NCBI GenBank assembly: GCA_023055355.1
Contig: JALJCS010000001.1
Location: forward strand, 23,931,881 to 23,995,880
Source: Agelaius tricolor
Taxonomy: Eukaryota; Chordata; Aves; Passeriformes; Icteridae
Reading direction: 5' to 3'
DNA length: 64,000 bases
Each line of letters starts with the position of its first letter. The first letter of the stretch is position 1. The notes below the pieces were generated by a model. That model did no database searches. It saw nothing but the letters and a program-made list of their open reading frames with translations, and was not told the DNA's origin. Position numbers and translations under genes: made by a program. Below are positions 49,666 to 61,232 of the stretch, piece by piece.

Positions 49666-52600
49666 CTAGGAAAAAATAATGTAGCTGGGTGCTTTGGGAA
49701 GCTTTGAGTAAACTCTACAGACAATTTCCTGCTCTGCTTCAGGCTGTTTTCTATACCTGCTTAGCAACAGTGCTGTGCTGCAGGAGTGCTGGTTTCAGGT
49801 TTGCCATGGAGGAGAGATGGGGCTTTCAGGGCACGATGACCCAGAACAAAGGGGCTGTCAGTTTGCTGCTGGAGAAAACCTCTTATCCTGATGGAGATGG
49901 TACGTGAGGCCTGGGCAGCGGCCACCCTCAGCCTGGGTTTGGGCTTGCATTGAATGCAATTTTTGTGGTGCCTTGCCGACATCTGGTTGGGAGGAAGCTG
50001 ATGCTGTGACTGAGTGGGGCCCTTAGTTTAATTAAGAGTTGAGCTTCAGCAGGTCTGATGCACCATCTGGTGAGAAGATGTCCCGTGTGTGCCTGGCTAT
50101 TCACGTGTGGTGTGCCCCTCCTCCTCCCCAGCATCAGCACACCGGGACAGCCACTCCCACCTGCTGCCACAGCCACAGGGGATTTCATGCTTAAACCTGC
50201 TGCCTTTCATCAGGGGCTGCACAGAGCCCGTGAGACACATTGCTCTGGAGTGGTGCAGCACACAGCACCTTCAGCTGCCTGATTGACTGGGAGGTTTTTT
50301 TCAGGAGGGTGTGAAATTTTAGCAGCCTCAATGTTTGTTGTGCAGGAAGAGAGACAGGACCAAAAACCTGAGAACATTTTTGGGATGTTGGATAATTTCA
50401 GGCATTCGAGCTAATGCTGGTAGGAGGCAAGCCTGAGATCAACACTGAACTTGTCTGAAAAAAAAGCCAAAACCTCCAAAGCCAAACCCAAACAAAAATA
50501 AACAACCAAGAAAAACAAAATATGTATAGGAAGCTGAGCTTCCCATAACAGGTCCTTTTTTTAAGAGCTAATTTATCATAGCATTGATGGACACCCAGCA
50601 AGAGGTAAGAAGGAGAAAGAAATTGCTCTTCTAACTCAAAACTTATGTCAGTTAAGTGGTATTTCATGCTTTCATGGGGATGGATGTGGAAAGCCTCCAA
50701 TAAATGGGTGAAAACAATGTAGACAACACTTCTCCAATTATCTAGAACATCACAATGATGCAATAGAAGGAATGGCAACCACAGGAGTGGAAGGTTAGTG
50801 ACAAAAATCTGTTCCATGTTATTAAAATTATTCCTGATCTAAAAATGGGGACAAGCAGTAAAAGGACAAGATTTTCTAAAGACATGAAACTATTCAGGAA
50901 AACCCTGGAGAACTGCAGATACTACTAGGATTCTGAATCTCTTTTCTCAGCTTATTTTCTAATATGAATAAATGAAGAGTGATGAAACAAGCATAAACTA
51001 CACATATGCCATGACTAGCAGGAAATAGCTACTCCCACATCTCACATGTCATTATGGCTGTCTCTGAGAATGTCACCTCAAAATGATGGCAGAGTCATCT
51101 AGAATGCTAGGATTTGGTAGAAGGGGAATGGAAATCAATGTATAGAACAAGAGCATCCTGCCACATTCACACCTGATCTTCTATGTGAAACTTTGAAAAC
51201 ATTTAATTTAAAAATCCTAAGCATTTTCAGAAAAAAGCCCCAAAGATATGGATCATAAAGATGGTATGGAATGACTTCTACATGACAAAGGGCTTGATGG
51301 ATTTTCTAGGCTGGAAAAGAGTGACTGTGGGGGAAAGATGATAGTTATTTTTAAAAGCCATAAGAGTGAATGAAGGATAGAGAAATTAAATAAGGAAATA
51401 TTTCTATATTTATTGTTTCTTGCTAAAAAAGAACTACGAACAAGCAAAAAGAAGAGCAATGAAGTTGTGGACCTCATTGGCACATTTTTTCCTGGACAAA
51501 AGCATCAGCAGGTTCAGAAAGGGATCAGGCAAATTATAGGAGGATGGGTTTGTGAGTTCCTACCAAGCATGATGGTGCAGGTGCCAACTCTCAGTTCAGG
51601 AAGTCTCTAGGCTGGTAGCTTCCTGGGAGCTGGATGGATACAGCAGGGAAAGAATTACTCTGTACATCCTCCTTTTTCTTATAGGTATTTTTAGACTGAA
51701 CTCTGTAGGCCTTTGATTGGCTCAGATGGTAGTGCCAAATTATGAGATATATTTTTTCCCCACTAGGTAGGATAAGGAATTGCTTCTTGTTGGCCTGGTA
51801 CAAGTGATACAACACATCACTGAGTGAATGGGGAGGGTGTTGGGTGAGGAGGAAGGCTCTGCACAGCCTGCCAGGAGAACCAGGCGTGTGGCAAGGTGCC
51901 CCTGCTCTCCCCTGGCTGTGCAAGTGGAGAGGATGATGGAAAGTGCTGCCAAGCAATGTGCTCTTTGTTTGATACAGATCATCTGTCTTAGGTGATTCAA
52001 ACCACACCTTTACGCCAGAGAAAATGACTGGCCACAGCTAATTTGGGTGATGGAAATCTGCTCTGGGAAAGTGAACAGCAGCTGATCAGAGGGTCATGTT
52101 CCTGCTGATAGTGGAGCTGCTGATGTTTTTTCCATATCAGTGTCAGAGAGGGAAACCAGCAGCTCATGTGCCAATGGGAGGGATATCTGTTACCAGTGTC
52201 AGTACTTTGTAAACTGCTTCACTCTACCCCTTGTCTCTTGCCTCTTCTCTTTACCTCTTAGTCTCTGCTTTAATAAATATTTTAGATGGAGAGATAGTCT
52301 GTGAAAAACCTAAATGTGCTGTGTAGATGTACCATAAATGTGTGGAAGAAAAGAACCTCCCTTTACCACTTGCTCTGGATTCCACTCACAAAAATCTGAT
52401 GGTAAAAATGAGTAGAATAAACTGGGAGAAATCAAGTGAAAAAGTAAATATGCTCTGATTTAGCCATAAAAGCTGATATTAAAAAAAAATAATCAAAACA
52501 CTTAATAGATCTATGTGAATAGACAATGACTTTCAAAGTGTAACATGAGTTTTGCTGAGATTCTGCAATATTTGGTTCACATTGTGGTTGTCTTTTTTTA

Positions 52601-55509
52601 TTTCTGATTTTTGTCCAAAACTGGAAGTGCAGGAAATCCCTCAAGAAAGGCAATTCTGGAGATTTCCAGCTTATTTCGGGGCTCTAGAGATTCAGATAGT
52701 TTGGGTAAACCTGTGAACTTTTGGATGTTTATCTGAACTGAACCTGAACTCTAAATCTTCTAGGGTTCACCCAGCTAAGTCAGAGGGAGGAAGGCCTATA
52801 ATGATAATTTTAAATGATTATTTTCTCATTCAGCCATGGATATGACCCTTCTCAGCCTCCTGAGAATTTCCTTGTGCTGCATGGAACAATGAGAAAGCTA
52901 AATAGTGTGTATCACATATGCACAATTAAACATTGTATGCACCATTAGAGTTTCAGCTGCTATACAGCCCAGTTGCTGGTTGCTGTCTTTGTAGGAGGAT
53001 TTAGCTAGAAAACAGATGACTGTTTCCAGCCTGACATTGTCTTTAGTGATATCTTTCATGCCACATGAAGATAACTTAGGGAAAATGCACTGGAAACAAA
53101 ATTACTGAATTACAATAGGCAAAGCCATAAAAAGAAAAAAAACCTAAAAAAATTGCATAGGTGAATGTGTAGTGTTCATTCTGTCAAATTTTAAGAAGTG
53201 TCTATAGTTACATTTTCCTTGTATAATCACAGTATCTGAGTTCTGGATGTTTATCTATGGAGACCTCTGGGAAACAGAGGAGCACTTTATAATAATCTCT
53301 ATTCTACAGAAAAGAATTTTCTATAACACCAAAGATAACACCATACCTTTCCTGATGTCAAAGGCAAGGCACCAGCTGATTTTTCTTGCTGCAGGATTTT
53401 TCTAGTAGAAGTTAATGTAGGAAACCCACAGCAGAGTGAGGAATGGAGTCAGGATTTCCCTCCACTTTGTCAAACTATCCACACATATCCCATCATCCTC
53501 AGCAATTACCACTGGGTCAAATTTGTATGCTTGTATTACATGTCCAGTCTGAAAAGACACAGAAGTGCTGCTGGTCTAGCTCTCATGTCCTCTCTCCTTG
53601 TGAGACTGTATCAGGAATAACAGTGCTCTTGCACACACTGTCACACAGGTGTGGTGAAAACAGGGTGTATACAGTATTACAGTGTCCTTCCAGATGCAAG
53701 AGAATGAATTGCTAGAAAAGTGCATAACTCAATTTCATTTGGGAAGCTGGCAGACAGGTGCTCTGGTCGGAAGTCTGGAGAGGCAGTGTGCTTTATGCTA
53801 AAGCTTGCTTCCCAAATGCCTTCCCAAGCCATGTGTCTAATGTTTGTGAAATCACAGTGACTTTCTTACCACATCAGCAATCATTTATGGCTCTGGAGCT
53901 GTCTGTCACTGCAGGGGAAATTCAGAAGAGCTCATTTTATTTTTCAAGGGAATTTGGAAACCATCAGTGCTGTGTTTGAGCTCCTGGGTTTTCCACAGAA
54001 CTTGGCGTTCAGCAGGGCTATGCTGCTCTCATCAGCTTCTCTCCATGGAGCAGCTGCATGCTGAGACATTTTCCAAACTTCAAGGGTTGCTGTTAGGTCC
54101 TTCAGGCACAGGAAGTATCTCTTGTTAAGTTCAGACTAGACTTGTTCACAGATTTTGACAGGACTCTCAAACAAATTGCAGTAACTTTATACTTTTGAAC
54201 AGAAGCTGTGCAGGATTCAGTGATTTTATGGGATTTCCAGATTTTTGAAATTTTGCTATCTCTCTGTTTTTTTTCTGAATATGCAAGCATGAAGTTCATA
54301 GATATAAAGTTCTGAAAGCTGTACTTAAGGACGGATTTTCACCAGTCCTTTTGAATGGAGTCTTCCAGCCTGGCTTACCTTGGTTCACATTGCACTCAGT
54401 CTTTCTAAAATAATGCCTTTTGGAGATTATGCTTGAAAAAAAAAAAAACTGTCTAAACCTCATTCAGCTTCTAGGAACATCCTATCAGAGAAATTTGGGA
54501 TTTTTTTCCTCCCATTGAAGCCAATGCAGTGGAACACTAAGTGAGAGAAATGTGTTAATGAACAAATCCTCTGTAGGGAATGGCTTAGAAATGTCCATGC
54601 CAGCAGGATGCAGGAATACCTCGTATATGTATTTAACCCCAAATGTGCAACTGTGTTTATACAGCAGATCAAAGAAAATGAGCTTCTATACACGAGGTCC
54701 GAGGAGATCTGAACCAGAGGAATTATACTTACTTGAAGGATATAGCACAGTGAATTTTTTATGATCAAAGACTGCTTTGGGGCTTTTCCCACAGATTGAA
54801 TTCTTAGTCTTAGCTCAAGCTGTAGGTATAAAATTGATTCAAATGTTCACTGTCTGAAACCTTTCTGGTTTATCTAAATATGTATTGTTCCTCTACTTCT
54901 CTCTTATACTGATATTTGTTTTGCCATCCAAAAAATGGTTATGATTTTCTTTTGAAACTAGAACATTGGATGCAAGTTTACAAACTTCAATCCTTGCAAA
55001 AAATACTTAGATGTGAGTCTTACAACGTCTTTTACTCTGAAAATGTTGTAAAGAGAAGTCCAACTTGAAAGCGGGACACCATCATCAGTATGATTCTAGT
55101 GCCGATGCAGATTTCTCTTGGAGGGAGAGAAAGGCCAGGTAATAAAAATGGTATTATTAGTGGAAATGAAAACATTCAAAGGAGTGAAGCATAAGAATAA
55201 GCAGTCTCTTTCACATGCCCTCAAAATACATCTTTCAGCTGGGGCTTCAGATAAGGAAACATTTCCAGTAGTGGTGCAATTAGGAGAAATAATTGGGTTG
55301 GTTGAACGCCGAGTGAGTTGACCCTGAGCCTCATTGTGACTTAGGTCTGATACTCTCTCTGGAGAGCAGATTCTTCCCTGAGTCCCAATGCCACAGGTTG
55401 AAGCACTGACTTTAAAAATGCCAACCAGTGGGGCAGCTGAGATCCAGATCTGGATGGGGATCTGTGCAGCATGGTTTGAATCCCCTTTACCCCAGGGCGC
55501 TTTAGCATG
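49666..55509. other. Non-coding stretch, possible intron of the minus-strand gene
   Basis: If the exon at 49340-49665 is real, this is its upstream intron. A CpG-bearing GC-richer patch spans about 49900-50290. An A/C-rich low-complexity tract lies at 50457-50520, and a run of 13 A at 54436-54448. No further exon could be framed by good splice sites. Confidence 0.45.
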
Positions 55510-55690
55510 CTGTGACACTTGATTTCTTTTGTTGCACTTATTTATTTTGAGTTGTACAATTCTGTCAGCCCACAGTCCAGTTCCTTCTCTCCTGATGAAA
55601 TCTGAGTATGGTGCTTAATGTCTTGTGTTTTGTTGTGCCATGAGTTGCCATGGAAATGAGCCTGAGATTGCAAATCTAATGAAGTCTCCT
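55510..55690. promoter_or_regulatory. Possible regulatory block with RFX-like X-box
   Basis: GTTGCCATGGAAA at 55644-55656 matches the left half and centre of the palindromic RFX X-box (GTTGCCATGGCAAC), with a degenerate right half. The surrounding 180 bases are free of simple repeats. The assignment is a motif match only. Confidence 0.2.
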
Positions 55691-57662
55691 ATATTGTGGG
55701 ACAAAGAGGGGCAGGAAGTGGTGACACTGTGGGCAAGAAGCCTCATGTGAAAGCCCCTTGTCTGAGATCAGTATAGGTTAGCCTGGCAGTCCTGGTGCTG
55801 CTTATCTTTGTCTTTCAGCACAGGGAATCTTTCAGGGAATCTTACTAGGACTTCCTCTGATTAGGAGTCATTCATTACATAAATGTGGATTTTAGAGCCT
55901 CATTTCCTATATGCTTTTTAAAATAATGGCTGTAAAATTCTTGTTGCTTGCCTGCTTAAAAGTTTTTACTTGCTGAAAAAGGAAGAAAGTACGACTAAAA
56001 GCAAAAATATGTATGGGTCAAAAATTCAAGAATGGCTGAGACAAATACGAATGCCCTTTATTTTGGTCCAGAATGCAGTGCTCCATTGTGGATGTGCTGA
56101 GAAGATGTGTAAAATCAGAGCACTGTTGCAGTAATGCTTTAATTGTTAAACTGTCAAAACAGCTGTTAATCTGCAGTGGAGGGACTTCCCGGGGCAGGGG
56201 TTGTGTCTTGACCTTTGTGTTTTATAGGCAGTGGTCTTCACTTCCTTCACCTCTAATAGGCTTCAAAATTATACAGAATCATGCAGACTGAAAGAAACAC
56301 AGAGTTATTAGGGAGGGGTGGTGCAGTCTCTGAACAGCTACTATTATTGTTTCCTAGTCAGTCATATTTCCAAGTGTGTAGGAAGCTGAATTCTTCTTGT
56401 ACAAGTATTCCCCATAATTTGTATCTCACTTCCTTTCCTGGGGTGGGCTTTTTTTCTCTTTGGGGATGTGAAAAGGCTGGAAAACTGTATGGATAACGCA
56501 GTTGCTCAGTGCTGTTGTTTTCCAAAGCTGTGGTGTGTGCAGTGTGCAGGATTGTGCTGGGAATTTCCCCCCTCGTGCTTGAGCCCTGACTACGATTTAT
56601 AGAAGGATGGAAGTCTTGACATTTGGAACACAGCAATGCCTATTGCTTATTTCCCAGTAGAACTTTCAACTTAAGAGATTTAGATGCTTTTCTTTATTAA
56701 ATGGAGCAAATACTTCAGTGTTTTCAGCTCAAAGCCCATCGGCATATCTCCATATTTTGTCGGGGGGCCCAGCTGCCAATTCTCAGTGGAAGTGCTGTTA
56801 GCAGTGGTGGTAATCCAGCATGGTGGTCCAAGAAAAGGATAGGAGCCAGAAATTTGTGCTCAGGCTCCAGTTTTCTCTCTTGTTATTTGGCTACAGTCAC
56901 CAAAACCAAAGCTTTGAAAAAAAAGTGTCTGGTTTATGATAAATTAGATGGTCACCCCAGAGTCAGGACCTGCCCCCCTTGCTTTTGAAAATGTTATCCC
57001 ATACCTTTGTACCTCTGTTTCTTGGTCCATCAGCTCTCAATGATGCTATATTTCTTAAAACAGACTGGGCTGCTTGCAGTGCAGTGGTTAAATCTAAAGA
57101 AATAAATGTGCAGATGGTAAAGTAGGTTGTTAATTTTGGTCTGTAATTGCAAACTGAGACTAGAGTAGGAAAAGTCATGCAAAACAGGAGTATGTGTTTG
57201 AGACTTTAATGTCTGCCTTTAAATTTCCATCTCTGTGTGTCTCTTTCTCTCCCTCTCTTGTGCGCACATGTCCCCAGACCTCATACTCTGGCATCCAGCT
57301 CATCCCTGCTGTCACCACAGTGGCATTTGGCAGTCCCTGAGGTGAGAGAGTGAGCTGAAAGTGTGCTGTATGGTGTCCTGCAGCTCTATCCTGATGCAAA
57401 ACACATTTCCCACCTCTAGGATGCTTTCTCATGTCTCCCCTTTCTGAGCGTTCCCTCTTCCCTTACTCCCACAGGACAGCACTCCCTATCCTTCAAGCAA
57501 AGTTTTACATCCAGATGACTAATTTTAACCTGATTATTGTTTGTGAAACCAATAATTGGAAGAAGTCAGTCATTGCTTAACAGCTTTAGCGGTAAATCAG
57601 TTCCAGCAGCTTGCTGGGCTGCTGCTAGCATGAATCCACGTGCTTCTCAGCTAGACGCTCTC

Positions 57663-57692
57663 GTCTCTCTCTCCTCCCTCCCCTCTCTCTCT
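57663..57692 (+). repeat. CT-rich low-complexity tract
   Basis: Nearly pure CT/CCT repeat. A looser CT-rich stretch lies at about 57230-57260. Confidence 0.8.
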
Positions 57693-60287
57693 GAGATCCT
57701 TTGCTGGGTCCATATGGGTTTGGGGATGTAAGCACTTCAGAGGAGTGTTTCAATATATGGTTATGATTCTAATTTTTGGCATCAGCTTTTTATTACAAGT
57801 TGTTGACTGGCTGGAGGCGTGAGAGAGTGGGAGCAGGGAAGGTTCTCGACCATGTGTGAAGCGAGGAGACAGCAGTAGCAGAAATAGTACAATAACTCCT
57901 CTCTGGAGCATGAAAATGGGGTCTGGAGCAATCCCCTTGGCCCCTAATCTCTTGCTAGCTCTGGGGTTTATAGCATGGACTATGACAGTTTTGCTGCAAG
58001 GAGGGGTCAGGATTTCAACCACAATAAAAGTTGTAGCTCAAGTTAGTAGCATGTAAAGTATTTTGGTCTGGCCAAAAGAAAAAAAAAAGGCACTTAAATT
58101 ATGAAATCCAAACCTCTGTTTTAAAATAGTATCTATGCTATGTACTGGTGTTCATTTTTGGTATTGTTTTGAGTTTGATTTTCTTGTGGGCCTAAAAATG
58201 TAATAAAAATGTAAGCAGATGTGTTTATATGATAATATATAAAAAAAAGCTCCTGAAATGCAGAAATTCAGAAATTTGGTTTGTATTTTATATTATGCAC
58301 AAGTTGACATTTTATAAATAAATTAGTAAATGCAACCATATTTCCAAACAAAAACAGTAATAATTGTAAGAGATTACTGAACCTGGAGATCAAAAGGTGA
58401 AACTAAACTCAAAAAGGAATGAAAATACTTCAGGGGCAGAATGCTCATGTTCAGGCTCTATACTGGAGTGATCTTGTGTAGCTGCCTTGCAACACCAGAC
58501 ATATTTCTGTGTGTGCAGCACCACACACAGCTCTCCCTAACAAAGCACTGATGTGCCATGGTTGATGGGAAAACCAGAATAACAGAGATTCCCTAGGGCA
58601 CAAGGGGAGCAAAAGTATTGGACTGACTTAGCATGGAGCCAGGTCTGACACAGCTGAAACTCTTAACTCTTGTCCAACATGAGCCCTGCTGAGCATAACC
58701 TGGTCACTTTGAGGTTATGAGGTCCCTGCATACCAATAATAACCAGAGCAGACTTTTTGAGCACCTGAGGGCTGGATTTGCTGGGCTGTATCATGCTGAA
58801 GCAGTGGGATGAAAACCCCAGGGGATAAAGCTGGAGATCAGAGGATTCCAGCTAGAGGCAGGTACTAGGCATTTGTGTCCTATTCCTGGGTGCTTTTACC
58901 TCCTCACAAACTACATGGGTAGCTGAGGTACCTAAAAAAAGAGGGTTAGAGATGCCACTTGAGAGTGAGCAGTGAGTGGACCCTGTGATCTCATGTAAAA
59001 TGCTTGCCTGTAAGAGAAAGTTTTGTGGTCTGTGAAATTTTGGATAAGTTTTGGGCCTTACTGAAAGTAGTTAGGGAACAAATGAGTGTACAGAGTCCTT
59101 CTGAAGGAGAAAAGGATGAGAGTATTCCCTGGAGACATATTAAAGTCAATCCAAAGCGAACTGATGACTTTACAACCCTCAAGCAAATTACCCCAGACCA
59201 TTTGTTTTGTGCAACAGGACTGTGTATGAAATATGAAAATGTGTACATGACCTTCTTTTAAACTGCTATGATTTATTACTGCCAGAACCATGAGGGAATC
59301 AAAATGAGTTTATGAAGAAATCAATGTTATGGGGGATTGCAAAATGATGCCGGGTCTGACGAATCCTTTCTGAAACCCTTTATCCACAAGAAATCTGCTT
59401 CTTTACTCAGATGTTGCAGAGTGGATAAGTCATCCACTCTGATTCCAAAAAGACTTAGGTCTCTAAATGATTTTCAGGGTGGTGATGTTTTCCTTTTTTT
59501 ATTATTCTGTGCAATCTTCTGCATGCACTTATAGTTTGTTGTCATCATGTCTCTTAATTGATGAGAGATCTGAATGATGCTGGGTTGGTTTTTATTTGAC
59601 TGCATAAAACAGCCCAAATCACCTTTTTCAGATTTTTCAGCAACCTTTATTTTACTTGCTTTGATAAATGTGCTTTAGTTTAAAAGCTACTATATTCTTT
59701 CATATTTATAATTTGATGTATGCTTTTCCCATTTCCTCATCCTTCTCAATGTCTTCATTCTGCAGTTCTCTTCAGGTGATAGTTCTGAAGCACACAGAAA
59801 AATAGCAGGGAGAACAAGAAACTTTTGTTTTCTTTTCTTCAAAGAAAATTCTTTGAGCTGAAAAATGAGACAGTACAGCCTTCAAATCATAATACAACTA
59901 CTTGTGTTTGGGAAGGTACCACAGACTCCTGATTTTCATTGCATATCAGTGTTTTCTGCAGTATAGGAGTAAATCTATTTGATGTTTTAAACTAGGTTTT
60001 TATTCTTCTTTTCTGATTTCTGGTCCTGACTGAAAGCGTTTGCAAATGAAACCATCTTTGGTAACAGGATTCCCTTCTTGCCAGAAGAGGAGGAAGATGA
60101 CACTGCTCTCCCTGAAGCTTCTGGCCATGCAGCCTAGAATAGGCAGAATTTCCTCTGCTTCTGGTAGGAAATGCATGACAGGGCTGTGTCCTAGAGGGAC
60201 ACATTAATTCTACATGTGTCTCATCTTGAGATAAGTCTGGCCTTACCTACCTTTACTTTGGGGATGAAAGAATGGGACTTCTTTTTC

Positions 60288-60364
60288 TCAAAAAAACCCT
60301 AAAACCCTAACAAGAAACGTGACCAAACAAAAAAACCCCACAAAAACCAACCAACCAAGCAAAA
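60288..60364 (+). repeat. A/C-rich low-complexity tract
   Basis: Runs of A interspersed with CCC and CCAACC. It includes two CCCTAA-like units near 60297-60310, too few to be an interstitial telomere. Confidence 0.75.
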
Positions 60365-61143
60365 TTGGAAAAAATTTGTTCTCAGACAAGATTAGTGTTT
60401 TAAATAGTTTTGAATATTTTGATGAAAAATCATATCCTGTAATGTTTATTTTATTATTATTGCCATGTGTTGTTGCTAGTGCTATTGTTTTCAGTTAAAT
60501 CTCTCAGTTTGTTTAGGTTTTATTTTCAGAAGCATATTTTGCCTTGAGACCATAATTTTAATTTTTTTTTTTTGTGGTTTGATTTAGTAAAATACTATCT
60601 GTCAGTAGGGATGAAATGAGCTCAGGAGGGGCTTGATCATGTTTTAAGGACACAGATTTTAGGACTGGGTTAACTTGATAGGTTGCACTTTGTGTCCCCT
60701 CTCTCTGCTCCTACATTCTGCTTGTGTGAGCAGAGCAATTGGTGCTGGGAGCTGATGTCTGCGTGGAGCACATTTCAGGTGCCCTGTCTTGAGCTGTTTC
60801 CAGTCTGGGCCTGGAGGCTCATCCTCAGAACTTGTCACAGTGCAGTAGATGCACCACTGGAGTGGATCTTCCAGTTTAGTTTCATAACCCAGTTTGTGAG
60901 CCTTGAGGAGTTTGAAATGCAAACCAAAGGATGGTAAGTGGGATGATGGTGGCATTTCCTTTCAAAGCTTGCTCCTGATTTGAAACAGAAAATAATAAAA
61001 AGTTCAGTGGAGCTGAACTTTGTTTCTTGTGCTCAGGGATATCTGACACAGTGGCCTCTATGTGAATTTCCACTGCATGGTTAAATCTTCAGAAATGCAG
61101 CTGTGGTCTCAGGCGAACTTATACATTTTTGACCTTTACACAT

Positions 61144-61232
61144 CTAAAAAAAGCAACAAAAAACCCCCCAAAAAACCAAAAAAACAAACCAACCAAAAAA
61201 AAAAAAAAAACCAAACAAAAAAACTCCCCTCA
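61144..61232 (+). repeat. A/C-rich low-complexity tract
   Basis: AAAACC- and AACC-type repeats including a 15-17 base A run. The lysine-rich frame over it is an artefact of this composition. Confidence 0.85.

Noticed and set aside
53873..53911. Minus-strand segment between a good acceptor (TTTCCCCTGCAG) and a good donor (GTAAGA)
   Set aside because: The 39-base segment between them contains stop codons in all three frames, so it cannot be a coding exon.
59004..59261. Polar plus-strand frame considered as an exon or retroviral remnant
   Set aside because: No retroviral motif or terminal repeat is present, and no splice sites frame it.
60291..60310. CCCTAA-like units suggesting an interstitial telomere
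   Set aside because: Only two imperfect units occur, inside a general A/C-rich tract.
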